A stretch of DNA of 28,117 nucleotides from NCBI GenBank assembly GCA_003455235.1, contig DMRT01000239.1:1-28117 (forward strand). Direction: 5' to 3'. This document shows, piece after piece, positions 7,121-16,136 of the stretch (the first letter of the stretch is position 1; each line of letters starts with the position of its first letter). The notes below the pieces were generated by a model that saw only the letters and a list, made by a program, of their open reading frames with translations, ran no database searches and was not told the DNA's origin. The translations under genes were made by a program, and so were the position numbers. The DNA is from Chitinophagaceae bacterium (GTDB lineage: Bacteria; Bacteroidota; Bacteroidia; Chitinophagales; Chitinophagaceae).

Positions 7121-7864
7121 CTATTCCAAAACCCCCTCTTTAATTTCTGTCCACAACTCCCGGTAGCATTGTGCGGCGTAGCTGCTGTTGGCAAACTCCA
7201 TGATGGGTGCTTTGTGTACGCCCATTTTTTCCACGTCGGATAAATACGGGATGTAATTCTGGAAGAAGCGTTTGTCTTTGTACAGCTCGTCCATGATCTC
7301 GTTGTGCAGGTTCTTGCGCAGGTCGGTCATGGTGAAAAAGCACATCATCTTACTCATGTCAAGGTCCTTCTCTTTGAAATAATCCTTTACCATGTGGTAG
7401 GTGCGTATGGAAAGCGTGGTGGGTATCACCGGCATCAGCACAATATCCGCTGCATTGAAAATATTCTCGCTTAACACGCTGAAGCCAGGCGGACAGTCAA
7501 TAAAAACAAAATCATATTCTCCGTCGAGCTGTTTCAGAATCGATTTCAACCGGTTCTTGTTTCCTTTCATTTCATCCAGCATGATGTCGAAGCTTTTGCT
7601 GGAATTGTCGGCCGGAATTACATCCAGTAATTCAAAGTCAGAACTCATGATGGCATTCTCCAGGTCGGCGTCTTTGGTGACCAGTTTTTTAATGCCGGGA
7701 TGCACCTTGGGCTTTACTTTATAATAAAAGGAAGAAGAACCCTGGGGGTCAATGTCCCACAAAAGGGTTTTGTATCCATCGGCGGCAGCCAGGTAGGCAA
7801 AATTTACACAACTGGCGGTTTTGCCTACTCCGCCCTTGAGATTGTACAGCGCTATGGTTGTCAT
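7121..7864 (-). CDS. Orphan ParA-family ATPase
   Basis: This 247-residue protein has the deviant Walker A motif KGGVGKT at residues 10-16, the DIDPQGS switch segment at 37-43 and a Walker B region ending FIDCPPG at 121-127. These are the hallmarks of ParA/Soj/MinD-type ATPases that dimerise on ATP. No N-terminal DNA-binding helix-turn-helix is visible and no parB-like gene lies nearby, so a chromosome-segregation role is not supported by context. Orphan ParAs may instead position other cell components. The gene lies 43 bases after uvrB on the same strand and may be co-transcribed with it. Its closest neighbours downstream are an esterase and a lipoprotein. Confidence 0.88.
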   Translation of the reverse strand: MTTIALYNLKGGVGKTASCVNFAYLAAADGYKTLLWDIDPQGSSSFYYKVKPKVHPGIKKLVTKDADLENAIMSSDFELLDVIPADNSSKSFDIMLDEMKGNKNRLKSILKQLDGEYDFVFIDCPPGFSVLSENIFNAADIVLMPVIPTTLSIRTYHMVKDYFKEKDLDMSKMMCFFTMTDLRKNLHNEIMDELYKDKRFFQNYIPYLSDVEKMGVHKAPIMEFANSSYAAQCYRELWTEIKEGVLE

Positions 7865-7907
7865 ATAACCGCAGTTTAAAATTTGAAAGGGAAGTTAAGA
7901 TAGGGAA

Positions 7908-9947
7908 TTATTTTTTCATCTCCTCTAAATTCTTCTGCATACGGAACATCTCGTCCCGCAGGCGGGCAGCCTCCATGAAATCGAGGTCCTTGGCGGCTTT
8001 GGTCATGTCTTTTTTAATCTTTGCAATGGCTTTTTCGAGTTGGGGAATGCTGCTATAGGTCTCCTGGTCTTCGGCGGCTACGGTTACCAGTTCTTCATCC
8101 GGCGCCAGTGAATAAGGGCGGGAAGGATCGTATCCTTTTACATCCAGCACCGACCCCTGGGCCATGATCTGTTCCTTGCTTTTTTTGATGGTGGTGGGTA
8201 TGATGCCGTGTTCGGTATTGTACGCCACCTGTTTTTCCCGGCGGCGGGCCGTTTCATCAATGGTTTTCTGCATGCTCTCCGTCATGGTGTCGGCATAAAA
8301 GATCACGAGGCCATCCACGTTACGGGCAGCACGGCCGGCTGTTTGCGTTAAGCTTTTTTCGTTGCGGAGAAACCCTTCTTTATCGGCATCGAGTATGGCA
8401 ACCAGGGATACTTCCGGAATGTCAAGTCCTTCCCTCAATAGATTCACACCAACCAATACATCAATGCCCCCAAGTCTTAATTCACGAAGGATCTCAATCC
8501 GTTCCAGGGTATCCACTTCACTGTGAATGTATTTGCTTTTTATGTTGATGCGGTGCAGGTATTTGTCCATCTCTTCCGCCATGCGCTTGGTGAGGGTGGT
8601 CACTAAAACGCGGTCACCTTTTGTCACTCTCTTATCAATTTCATCCAGCAGGTCGTCGATCTGGTTCACCGAAGGACGCACTTCTATCGGCGGATCCAGC
8701 AGCCCCGTTGGCCGCACCACCTGTTCCACCACCACGCCACCGGTTTTTTCCAGTTCATAATCACCCGGGGTGGCAGAAACAAATACGGTTTGATTCAGCA
8801 TCGATTCAAACTCGTTGAAATTGAGCGGACGGTTATCCAGTGCCGAAGGCAGGCGGAAGCCATAATCAACGAGGATCAGTTTGCGGCTCCGGTCGCCGCC
8901 ATACATGCCACTCACCTGCGGAATGGTCTGGTGGCTTTCATCAATGATGCATAAAAAATCTTTCGGGAAATAATCCAGCAGGCAGAAGGGCCTTGTTCCC
9001 GGGTTACGCCGGTCGAAGAAGCGGGAATAGTTTTCAATACCGTTGCAGTACCCAAGTTCACGTATCATTTCCAAATCGTATTCCACCCGTTCGCTGATGC
9101 GCTGTGCCTCGATGTACTTACCTGAATTCTTGAAGTACGCTGTTTGTGCTGCGGCTTCATCCTGTATCTCGTGGATCACCTGTTGCAGGATGTCTTTCGG
9201 AGCCACGTATAAATTGGCGGGAAAGATGGCGGCATTCTCCACGCTGCTGATGCGTTTGCCGCTGCTGAGTTCCAGCGTTTCGATGGTTTCAATCTCATCG
9301 CCGAAGAAACTGATGCGGTAACCAAAATCAACATACGGAAGATTGATGTCAATCGTATCACCTTTCACCCGGAATGTTCCCCTTGTAAAATCTCCTTCAC
9401 TGCGGTTGTATAAAGAATTCACCAGTGCATGCAGAAATCCCTGCCGGGAAATAACCTGTCCCCGTTGAATGCGGATGATGCCGTTTTCGTAATCCGTTGG
9501 ATTGCCCATGCCATAAATGCAGCTTACACTGGCCACGATCACAATATCTCTTCTTCCGCTCAGCAGTTGTGCGGTTGCCTGCAGGCGGAGTTTATCCAGT
9601 TCATCATTAATGCTAAGATCCTTTTCAATATATGTGTTGCTCACCGGCATATAAGCTTCCGGCTGGTAGTAATCGTAGTAAGAAACAAAATAGCCCACGG
9701 CATTTTCCGGGAAGAACTGTTTAAATTCTCCATATAACTGAGCCACCAGCGTTTTGTTGTGGGTGATCACCAGCGTGGGTTTCTGTACATTCTGGATCAC
9801 ATTGGCCATGGTGAATGTCTTTCCGCTGCCGGTCACACCCAACAGCGTCTGGTATCGTTCACCCTCAAGAATGCCTTCCGTCAGTTGACGGATCGCTTCC
9901 GGCTGGTCGCCGGCGGGAGAATATGGTGATTGAAGCTGGAATGGCAT
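7908..9947 (-). CDS. uvrB: Excinuclease ABC subunit B
   Basis: This 679-residue protein starts at the ATG at 9947 (MPFQLQSPYSPAGDQPEAI). A TTG three codons upstream is more likely part of the promoter. Features are complete: Walker A GVTGSGKT at 37-44, the DNA-clamping beta-hairpin around YYDYYQPEAYMP (90-101), DESH at 336-339, helicase C-terminal motifs including GINLLREGLD-like VGVNLLREGLD and TAGRAARN, and the C-terminal UVR domain that contacts UvrC (final about 40 residues, FMEAARLRDEM). UvrB loads onto damage delivered by UvrA and recruits UvrC in nucleotide excision repair. uvrA and uvrC are not in the window. It heads a minus-strand run with parA, the esterase and a lipoprotein. Confidence 0.98.
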   Translation of the reverse strand: MPFQLQSPYSPAGDQPEAIRQLTEGILEGERYQTLLGVTGSGKTFTMANVIQNVQKPTLVITHNKTLVAQLYGEFKQFFPENAVGYFVSYYDYYQPEAYMPVSNTYIEKDLSINDELDKLRLQATAQLLSGRRDIVIVASVSCIYGMGNPTDYENGIIRIQRGQVISRQGFLHALVNSLYNRSEGDFTRGTFRVKGDTIDINLPYVDFGYRISFFGDEIETIETLELSSGKRISSVENAAIFPANLYVAPKDILQQVIHEIQDEAAAQTAYFKNSGKYIEAQRISERVEYDLEMIRELGYCNGIENYSRFFDRRNPGTRPFCLLDYFPKDFLCIIDESHQTIPQVSGMYGGDRSRKLILVDYGFRLPSALDNRPLNFNEFESMLNQTVFVSATPGDYELEKTGGVVVEQVVRPTGLLDPPIEVRPSVNQIDDLLDEIDKRVTKGDRVLVTTLTKRMAEEMDKYLHRINIKSKYIHSEVDTLERIEILRELRLGGIDVLVGVNLLREGLDIPEVSLVAILDADKEGFLRNEKSLTQTAGRAARNVDGLVIFYADTMTESMQKTIDETARRREKQVAYNTEHGIIPTTIKKSKEQIMAQGSVLDVKGYDPSRPYSLAPDEELVTVAAEDQETYSSIPQLEKAIAKIKKDMTKAAKDLDFMEAARLRDEMFRMQKNLEEMKK

Positions 9948-9953
9948 GGAGTG

Positions 9954-9981
9954 CAAATTAAGCGGAAACGGATGTAATCAA
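9954..9981 (-). promoter_or_regulatory. Candidate uvrB promoter
   Basis: On the minus strand, TTG (9979-9981) is followed after 17 bases by TTAATTTG (9954-9961). The box ends six bases before the uvrB ATG, so the message would have almost no leader. The -7 box deviates from TAnnTTTG at one position. No LexA-like site was recognised. Confidence 0.45.
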
Positions 9982-10003
9982 AAAGGAGCTGTCGGGTTTT
10001 TAC

Positions 10004-10011
10004 TATATTTA
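10004..10011 (+). promoter_or_regulatory. Possible -7 element for the T9SS protein gene
   Basis: TATATTTA matches seven of eight positions of TAnnTTTG, 42 bases before the ATG at 10054. No TTG is present at the -33 distance. It lies just upstream of the duplicated 13-base element. Confidence 0.25.
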
Positions 10012-10015
10012 TGTA

Positions 10016-10045
10016 GTAAAATCAACCATGCGGTAAAATCAACCA
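10016..10045. repeat. 13-bp direct repeat in the leader of the T9SS protein gene
   Basis: GTAAAATCAACCA occurs at 10016-10028 and again at 10033-10045, a centre-to-centre spacing of 17 bases, ending eight bases before the ATG. It may be a regulator site or a leader element, or a simple local duplication. Confidence 0.7.
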
Positions 10046-10053
10046 GCCTTACA

Positions 10054-13000
10054 ATGAAAAAATTAATACCCTTTCTTTTCCTGTTTCTTTTTTCCGTAAT
10101 TGAATTATTTGCACAGCAACCCGAAACAGTGGTGATCCAGGGGCAATTCATGGGAGTGAAAAAACCCAAAATCACAGGAGATGACGAAACAGCCTTTGTA
10201 CCCCGTATTACCCGTGATGAGAACGGGTTGGTAGGTGTGGTGAAAAAGACAGCCATCATCCATCCCTTTTTCAGGGAAACACCGCCCCGGGTTGACCCCC
10301 TGGTGCAAACCGGGGCAACCGGTAATATTATTAATGCGGCCACCGCCACCGTGGGAACAAACATCAACGGCATGGGATATACTTCGGTGAACCCATCTGA
10401 TCCCGTGATCGGTGTGGGGCCCAATCATGTGATACAAATGATCAATTCGGGTTCGGGTTCGCTGATGAAAGTATTCAATAAAGATGGCTCACAGGTATCA
10501 GCACAGTTCAACTTCAGTAATATTACCGGGGTACAGGGTGCCGGCGATCCCATTCTGTTATACGATCAGCTGGCAAAGCGGTGGTTTCTTACTGAGTTTG
10601 GTTATTCTGGTGGCATTACGTCATACGTTAATACCCTCATCCTGTCTGTATCAGCTACCGATGATCCGCTGGGTTCCTGGTATTCCTACGCATTTGCCGA
10701 CAATACCTTTTTTGTCGACTTTCCGAAGTTCTCGGTTTGGACCGATGCCTACTATGCCACGTCGAATGATTTTAATACAGCCGGCTCTGCTTACCTGGGA
10801 TCTTCCGTGTACGCATTTGACCGGACCAAAATGCTGAATGGTGATCCTACCGCCACAGCCATACGCACCAGGCTCACCAATGCCGATGGGCGTTATTTTT
10901 CCATGGCCCCGGTAAGTCCTGAAGGACCCACGGCCCCGCCTGCCGGAATGAAAGGCACGTTCATGTTTTATACCGATGATGCCTTTACCACCGACCCGGT
11001 TGATGTGGACTCTGTTTACATGTTTACCATGACACCGGATTTTGTAACGCCTGCCAACACCGTAATATCCACCCCCACCCGTTTTGCAACCGCTGCTTTT
11101 GATGAGCAGTTGTGTTTAGTCACCCGGGGAAGATGTATCGATCAGCAGACAAATACCACCATCGACCTGGAAGACCTTACCGGACGCATCACTAATAAAA
11201 TTGTTTACCGCAATTTCGGAACACACCAGGGAATTGTGTTGAATTTTACCGTGGATGCCGATGGCGCAGGAAAAGGAGGTATCCGCTGGATGGAGATGCG
11301 TAATACCGGCAGCTGGGGCATTTACCAGCAGGGAACCTGGGCACCCGATGCAAATGAGCGTTGGCTGGGCGGCCTCACATATGACGCGGTGGGAAATATC
11401 GGGCTCATGTACAATGTTTCAGGAACAACTGCCAATCCCTCTATCCGTTTTACGGCCCGTAATGAATGTGATCCGTTAGGAACGATGACACTTGCTGAAA
11501 CAGTGATTACAAACGGTACCGCATCCAACGGAAGCAACCGCTATGGTGATTATAATGTGCTTACCATTGATCCGGTTACTGACCGTGATTTCTGGCTTAC
11601 CGCACAGCACAACAACGGCGCCACCACCTGGAACACAAGAATCGCATCCTTTACACTGAATAACTGCAGTACCACACCCAAAGTGCGGTTTTATACCAAT
11701 GCGGTTCATGTGTATGAAGACAGCCTGAAAACCGTAGGCACCGGCTGCCAGCGCTACCGGGATTATGTAGTGAACGTGGTGATTGATGGCCCCCCATCGC
11801 AACCGGCCATTGTAACATTCAATGCATCGGGTACAGCCACCAGCGGATCGGATTATACCGTTACGCCTGCTTCCGTAACATTAAACAGCGGCACCTTATC
11901 GCAACCGGTAACGGTAAGGGTTTTTGCCGATAATAATTTTGAAGGAGCAGAAACCATACAGCTTTCGTACAGTATCAATGCTTCCGGAGGTAATGCCGTG
12001 GCAGATAACTATAACCAGCTATGTGACTTTGTGATTTACGATAACGACCAGGTCATCACTCCCCTGCAAACGGATGTGGTATTGCTGACAGAAGGGTTCG
12101 GCCCCATCGCAACACCCGGGCCCACTTCAGGAACATGGACCATTGCCAGTACCGGCAGCACCAATGTATGGACCTATAGTGCAAACGGTGGCGCCGGAAC
12201 TTCAGGAGGCGCTGCGCATATTACCAACAACGTAACCACCAATCCATTGGCATATACCAATACTGCCCAGGCCACGTCCCGCCTGCGCTCACCATTGATC
12301 AACGCAACCGCTATTACCGGCAGCAGCGATTCGCTGAAACTCTTTCTTACTTATAAGTGCAATGGAGAATTGTTCAGTGGCACTTATTATGATTTTGGCC
12401 GCCTTCAGTATTCATTGAACGGCACCACGTTCAGTAATATTCCCGGCACCACTGTTCTGCAGGGAATAACCACCGGAACCAACCTTACGGTTAATCTTCC
12501 CGCTTCACTGAAGGGTCAGCAGTTTTATATTGCCTTTTATTGGGAGAACGACAATACAGCAGGAACCAATCCTCCGTTTACGCTTGATACCATGGCGGTG
12601 TTTGTAAAAGGGGTAAAGGTTGAAAGTACAGCAGCCAGCACCAATACCGTGTATGTTACCGGCACGCAACAGGCGCCTGTGCAAAGTACGGCCGATGGAG
12701 AGCTGATTACCACGGTGCGTAACATGACCAATATAGGCTGCATTACTGCTACTGTTGCTGCGGCAGGAACCGGAAGGCAATCAGCCACCATCAATGGCGT
12801 AAGTGCATTCCGGGGCGATAAAGTGATACAGATTACCCCGGACAACGCTTATTCCGGAAACTACCGGGCCAGCATTTATTTCACCGCCGCCGAAGTCTCC
12901 ATCTGGGGAGCGGCCACTCCAAACCTGAATATCCTGAAAGTGGCAGATAGTGATCCGCTGGGTGCCAGCATCAGCGGCACCGTGGTAGCACCTGTTACGG

Positions 13001-13641
13001 TGGATGATCAGTTGGCAACAAGAGGATTTATTTCATATACAGGCGACTTCACCGGGTTCTCTAAATTCATGCTTACCGACCGCAGTCCTACACCGCTGCC
13101 CGTGTATGACCTGCAGTTTACCGCAAAAGCAGAAAGCGAATCCATTTTACTTAACTGGACGACCAAGGCGGAGATCAATACGAAGAATTATATTATTGAA
13201 CGCAGCATGGATGCTACCCAGTTTGCTGCCATTGGTACGGTGACCGCAAGGGGTAACAGCAACCAGCTCAGTCAATACAATTATGTTGACTACAACGTTG
13301 ACAAGGGCACCTGGTATTATTACCGCCTCCGCCAGGTAGATATAGATGGCATCGAAAGATTATCAGAAATACGCAAAGCCAGGATTGAGGGTGGCCGCAA
13401 TAAGATCATCCTGCAACCCAACCCGGCATCGGCCAGCGTACGCATCATCCTTCCGTTCAAACATAATGCAGGAAACATTCAGTTCACCGATGCATCCGGT
13501 AAGATGGTGCTGACACAGGCCATAAACAACACACTGAACGGTGTGTACGTGATCAATATCGACAACCTGGCAGCCGGCGTGTATTATGTGAAAGTGATAG
13601 CTGACGGACAAACCTACCTGGAAAAACTGGTTAAGAAATAA
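10054..13641 (+). CDS. Large T9SS-secreted multidomain exoprotein
   Basis: This is a 1195-residue protein. The ATG at 10054 is chosen because it gives a clean Sec signal peptide, MKKLIPFLFLFLFSVIELFAQ. The N-terminal half (about 80-560) is rich in aromatic and Asp/Asn/Gly strands (GVGPNHVIQM, SWYSYAFADNTFFVDFPKF) and looks like a propeller-type repeat domain. About 565-668 is a Calx-beta-like domain (SGSDYTVTPASVTLNSG, then NFEGAETIQL). About 677-855 resembles a jelly-roll adhesin module. An FN3-like module with ILLNWTTKAEINTKNYIIE lies near 1020-1110. The last 77 residues, from ILQPNP to YLEKLVKK, are a type A T9SS sorting domain. It is exported by Sec, then T9SS, and probably attached to the surface or released. 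No catalytic motif was recognised; an adhesion or surface role is inferred. Confidence 0.88.
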   Translation: MKKLIPFLFLFLFSVIELFAQQPETVVIQGQFMGVKKPKITGDDETAFVPRITRDENGLVGVVKKTAIIHPFFRETPPRVDPLVQTGATGNIINAATATVGTNINGMGYTSVNPSDPVIGVGPNHVIQMINSGSGSLMKVFNKDGSQVSAQFNFSNITGVQGAGDPILLYDQLAKRWFLTEFGYSGGITSYVNTLILSVSATDDPLGSWYSYAFADNTFFVDFPKFSVWTDAYYATSNDFNTAGSAYLGSSVYAFDRTKMLNGDPTATAIRTRLTNADGRYFSMAPVSPEGPTAPPAGMKGTFMFYTDDAFTTDPVDVDSVYMFTMTPDFVTPANTVISTPTRFATAAFDEQLCLVTRGRCIDQQTNTTIDLEDLTGRITNKIVYRNFGTHQGIVLNFTVDADGAGKGGIRWMEMRNTGSWGIYQQGTWAPDANERWLGGLTYDAVGNIGLMYNVSGTTANPSIRFTARNECDPLGTMTLAETVITNGTASNGSNRYGDYNVLTIDPVTDRDFWLTAQHNNGATTWNTRIASFTLNNCSTTPKVRFYTNAVHVYEDSLKTVGTGCQRYRDYVVNVVIDGPPSQPAIVTFNASGTATSGSDYTVTPASVTLNSGTLSQPVTVRVFADNNFEGAETIQLSYSINASGGNAVADNYNQLCDFVIYDNDQVITPLQTDVVLLTEGFGPIATPGPTSGTWTIASTGSTNVWTYSANGGAGTSGGAAHITNNVTTNPLAYTNTAQATSRLRSPLINATAITGSSDSLKLFLTYKCNGELFSGTYYDFGRLQYSLNGTTFSNIPGTTVLQGITTGTNLTVNLPASLKGQQFYIAFYWENDNTAGTNPPFTLDTMAVFVKGVKVESTAASTNTVYVTGTQQAPVQSTADGELITTVRNMTNIGCITATVAAAGTGRQSATINGVSAFRGDKVIQITPDNAYSGNYRASIYFTAAEVSIWGAATPNLNILKVADSDPLGASISGTVVAPVTVDDQLATRGFISYTGDFTGFSKFMLTDRSPTPLPVYDLQFTAKAESESILLNWTTKAEINTKNYIIERSMDATQFAAIGTVTARGNSNQLSQYNYVDYNVDKGTWYYYRLRQVDIDGIERLSEIRKARIEGGRNKIILQPNPASASVRIILPFKHNAGNIQFTDASGKMVLTQAINNTLNGVYVINIDNLAAGVYYVKVIADGQTYLEKLVKK

Positions 13642-13661
13642 TGAAGTAACAAATGATGTTC

Positions 13662-13692
13662 AAAGCTGCCCGCTCAACAGGGCAGCTTTTTT
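13662..13692 (+). terminator. Hairpin terminator after the T9SS protein gene
   Basis: AAAGCTGCCC (13662-13671) pairs perfectly with GGGCAGCTTT (13680-13689) around an eight-base loop, followed by a T run. The T run reaches the stop codon of the convergent mgsA gene (13691-13693), so the hairpin may serve both directions. Confidence 0.88.
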
Positions 13693-14149
13693 ATTTGTTC
13701 AGTCTCCGGTTCATGTAACCGCTGTAATCAGGAATGATGATCTCGTATTCTTCCTGTATCAATGGAGAAGTAAGGATAAAGTCGGCCGTTGCCCGGTCAC
13801 AGGCGAGCAGGATATTCCAGGCAACGCCCAGTCTTAATAATGCTTTTACGTCGCTGTCGTGTGGCTGTGCTTCCATCGGATCCCAGAAGAAGATGAGCAC
13901 ATCAATCTTCCCTTCTGCGATAAGGGCGCCGATCTGCTGGTCGCCACCGAGCGGACCACTAAGCATTTTTTTCACCGGCCTGTCCAGTTCTTCTTCCAGC
14001 ATTTTCCCCGTGGTGCCGGTGGCTATTAATTCATGCCTGGCCAGCGAGGTTTTATTGTAAACCGCCCACTCGATCAGCTCCGTTTTTTTATTGTCGTGCG
14101 CCACCAGTGCAATGCGCTTGCGGGCTCCTGTTTTACGTATATTTTTCAT
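13691..14149 (-). CDS. mgsA: Methylglyoxal synthase
   Basis: This 152-residue protein is the usual length for the family. It converts dihydroxyacetone phosphate to methylglyoxal and phosphate, a bypass that relieves sugar-phosphate build-up. The phosphate-binding and catalytic parts are complete: ALVAHDNKK near residues 14-22, LIATGTTG at 41-48, SGPLGGDQQIG at 64-74 with the catalytic-base aspartate at 70, and FFWDPMEAQPHDSDVKALLR at 87-106 with His97 and Asp100. It is cytoplasmic. It stands alone between the T9SS gene and typA and is transcribed away from typA. No glyoxalase gene is adjacent. Confidence 0.96.
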   Translation of the reverse strand: MKNIRKTGARKRIALVAHDNKKTELIEWAVYNKTSLARHELIATGTTGKMLEEELDRPVKKMLSGPLGGDQQIGALIAEGKIDVLIFFWDPMEAQPHDSDVKALLRLGVAWNILLACDRATADFILTSPLIQEEYEIIIPDYSGYMNRRLNK

Positions 14150-14219
14150 ACAGGTAATTTACACTTAATACCTTTGTTTCTGAAAGGTAATCTGCCCGGA
14201 TATTAATTTAAAATTAGCG

Positions 14220-14249
14220 TTGCCATCCGGCTTAATTGGCGTACCTTTG
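14220..14249 (+). promoter_or_regulatory. typA promoter, full consensus match
   Basis: TTG (14220-14222), 19 bases, then TACCTTTG (14242-14249) is an exact match to the Bacteroidota primary sigma pattern. It lies 21 bases before the typA ATG. It is the strongest promoter match I see in the window. Confidence 0.75.
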
Positions 14250-14270
14250 CGGCTTCAATTTTTCTACTTT

Positions 14271-16082
14271 ATGAATATCCGAAACATCGCCATTATTGCC
14301 CACGTTGACCACGGGAAAACCACGCTGGTGGATAAGATCCTGCACAGCACCAATATTTTCCGGGAAAACCAGGAAACAGGAGAGCTGATCATGGACAATA
14401 ATGACCTGGAGAGGGAAAGAGGGATCACCATTTTCAGTAAGAACGTGTCGGTAACCTACAAGGGAATCAAGATCAATGTGATTGACACTCCCGGCCACAG
14501 CGATTTTGGTGGTGAGGTGGAACGTGTTTTGAAAATGGCCGACGGCGTTTTGTTGCTGGTGGATGCGTTTGAAGGCCCGATGCCCCAAACAAGGTTCGTA
14601 TTACAGAAAGCCTTACAACTTGGCCTGCACCCGATTGTAGTGATCAATAAAGTGGATAAACCAAACTGCCGCCCGGATGAAGTGCACGACGCCGTATTTG
14701 AATTATTCTTCAACCTGGATGCCACTGAAGAACAACTGAACTTCCCTACCATCTACGGAAGCAGCAAGCAGGGATGGATGAACACGTCGCTTACTCCTAC
14801 CGAGAATATACTTCCATTGATGGACGCTATCCTGGAACATGTTCCGGAGCCGAAAGTAAATGAAGGAACCACGCAAATGCAGATTACATCTCTGGACTAC
14901 TCTTCTTTCCTTGGCCGTATCGCCGTAGGTAAAGTGGCCAGGGGCATCATCAGGGAATCGCAGAACATTGCCCTGGTACAGGCTGATGGAAAAATACTGA
15001 AATCAAAAGTGAAAGAGCTTTATACATTTGAGGCGCTGGGTAAAAAGAAAGTAACCGAAGTAAGCGCCGGTGATATCTGTGCCATCGTTGGGTTGGAAGA
15101 ATTCAATATCGGCGATACGGTTTGTGATGCAGAGTTCCCCGAAGCATTGCCGGTAATCAGCGTGGATGAACCTACCATGAGCATGCTCTTTGGTATCAAC
15201 AACTCTCCTTTCTTTGGTAAGGATGGTAAATTTGTTACCAGCCGCCACCTGCGTGACCGCCTGATGAAAGAAACAGAAAAAAACCTGGCCCTGCGTGTGG
15301 AAGACACCGATGGCGCCGACAGCTTTCTTGTGTATGGACGTGGCATTCTTCACCTCGGTATCCTCATTGAAACCATGCGGAGAGAAGGATATGAATTAAC
15401 CGTTGGACAACCTCAGGTGCTGGTAAAGCAGATTGACGGGAAAAAATGCGAACCGTATGAAAACCTGGTGGTGGATGTGCCGCAGGAATTCAGCGGACGG
15501 GTAATTGACCTGGTTACCCAGCGCAAAGGCGAACTCACCGTGATGGAAACAAAGGGTGAAATGCAGCACCTGGAATTTGAAATTCCCTCACGCGGACTGA
15601 TCGGCTTACGCAGCAACATGCTTACCAATACCGCCGGCGAAGCCGTAATGGCACACCGGTTTATTGAATACCGCCCCTGGAAAGGTGCCATACCCGGCCG
15701 TAACAACGGCGTACTGCTTTCGAAGAATACAGAAAAAACAACCGCTTACTCCATTGATAAATTGCAGGACAGGGGAACCTTCTTTGTTGATCCCGGAGAT
15801 GATGTGTATGCCGGCCAGATCATTGCCGAGCACATCAAACCGGGCGACCTGGTGGTAAATGCAACGGAAGCCAAGAAACTCACCAACCACCGGGCAAGCG
15901 GCAGTGATGATGCAGTTCGTATCGCTCCTAAAACATTGCTCACGCTGGAAGAATGTATGGAATACATCCAGCAGGACGAATGCATTGAGGTTACACCCAA
16001 AAATATCCGCATGCGCAAAGTGATCTTGAACGAGGAAGACCGAAAAAAAGTGCAGAAGCAGATGAGTGCTGAAACAGCATGA
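14271..16082 (+). CDS. typA: Translational GTPase TypA/BipA
   Basis: This 603-residue protein starts at the ATG giving MNIRNIAIIAHVDHGKTTL. A TTG start 17 codons upstream lies inside the promoter and is rejected. G-domain motifs are complete: G1 AHVDHGKT 10-17, G2 RGIT 50-53, G3 DTPGH 72-76, G4 NKVD 126-129. EF-G-like domains III and V and the TypA-specific C-terminal domain (SRGLIGLRSNMLT, HRFIEYRPWKG) follow. TypA is a ribosome-associated GTPase that aids 50S assembly and adaptation to cold and other stress. It is monocistronic, with a consensus promoter and a strong terminator. Confidence 0.97.
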   Translation: MNIRNIAIIAHVDHGKTTLVDKILHSTNIFRENQETGELIMDNNDLERERGITIFSKNVSVTYKGIKINVIDTPGHSDFGGEVERVLKMADGVLLLVDAFEGPMPQTRFVLQKALQLGLHPIVVINKVDKPNCRPDEVHDAVFELFFNLDATEEQLNFPTIYGSSKQGWMNTSLTPTENILPLMDAILEHVPEPKVNEGTTQMQITSLDYSSFLGRIAVGKVARGIIRESQNIALVQADGKILKSKVKELYTFEALGKKKVTEVSAGDICAIVGLEEFNIGDTVCDAEFPEALPVISVDEPTMSMLFGINNSPFFGKDGKFVTSRHLRDRLMKETEKNLALRVEDTDGADSFLVYGRGILHLGILIETMRREGYELTVGQPQVLVKQIDGKKCEPYENLVVDVPQEFSGRVIDLVTQRKGELTVMETKGEMQHLEFEIPSRGLIGLRSNMLTNTAGEAVMAHRFIEYRPWKGAIPGRNNGVLLSKNTEKTTAYSIDKLQDRGTFFVDPGDDVYAGQIIAEHIKPGDLVVNATEAKKLTNHRASGSDDAVRIAPKTLLTLEECMEYIQQDECIEVTPKNIRMRKVILNEEDRKKVQKQMSAETA

Positions 16083-16102
16083 ACGTATTAAAATGAATAA
16101 TC

Positions 16103-16136
16103 AAAAGCATTGAACACGGTTCAATGCTTTTTTATT
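16103..16136. terminator. Hairpin terminator shared by typA and the convergent GT4 gene
   Basis: AAAAGCATTGAA (16103-16114) pairs perfectly with TTCAATGCTTTT (16120-16131) around CACGG, with a T run to 16133 and further T-rich bases. The TGA stop of the minus-strand glycosyltransferase (16121-16123) is inside the right arm. Confidence 0.87.

Noticed and set aside
7121..7864. A plasmid or chromosome partition locus
   Set aside because: Only the ParA-type ATPase is present. There is no ParB gene, no parS-like palindrome cluster and no replication gene next to it.
10064..13611. Antisense and frame-shifted open frames in the T9SS exoprotein (for example 11476-11802 minus)
   Set aside because: Low-complexity translations without starts, signals or motifs; explained by the Thr/Asn/Gly-rich codons of the real gene.
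14169..14176. A second perfect TACCTTTG box about 95 bases before typA
   Set aside because: It matches the -7 consensus, but there is no TTG near -33 and a complete promoter lies closer to the gene; probably chance.
14220..14270. Longer N-terminus for TypA from a TTG at 14220
   Set aside because: The TTG is the -33 element of a perfect promoter, and TypA proteins begin close to the first GTPase strand, as the ATG at 14271 does.
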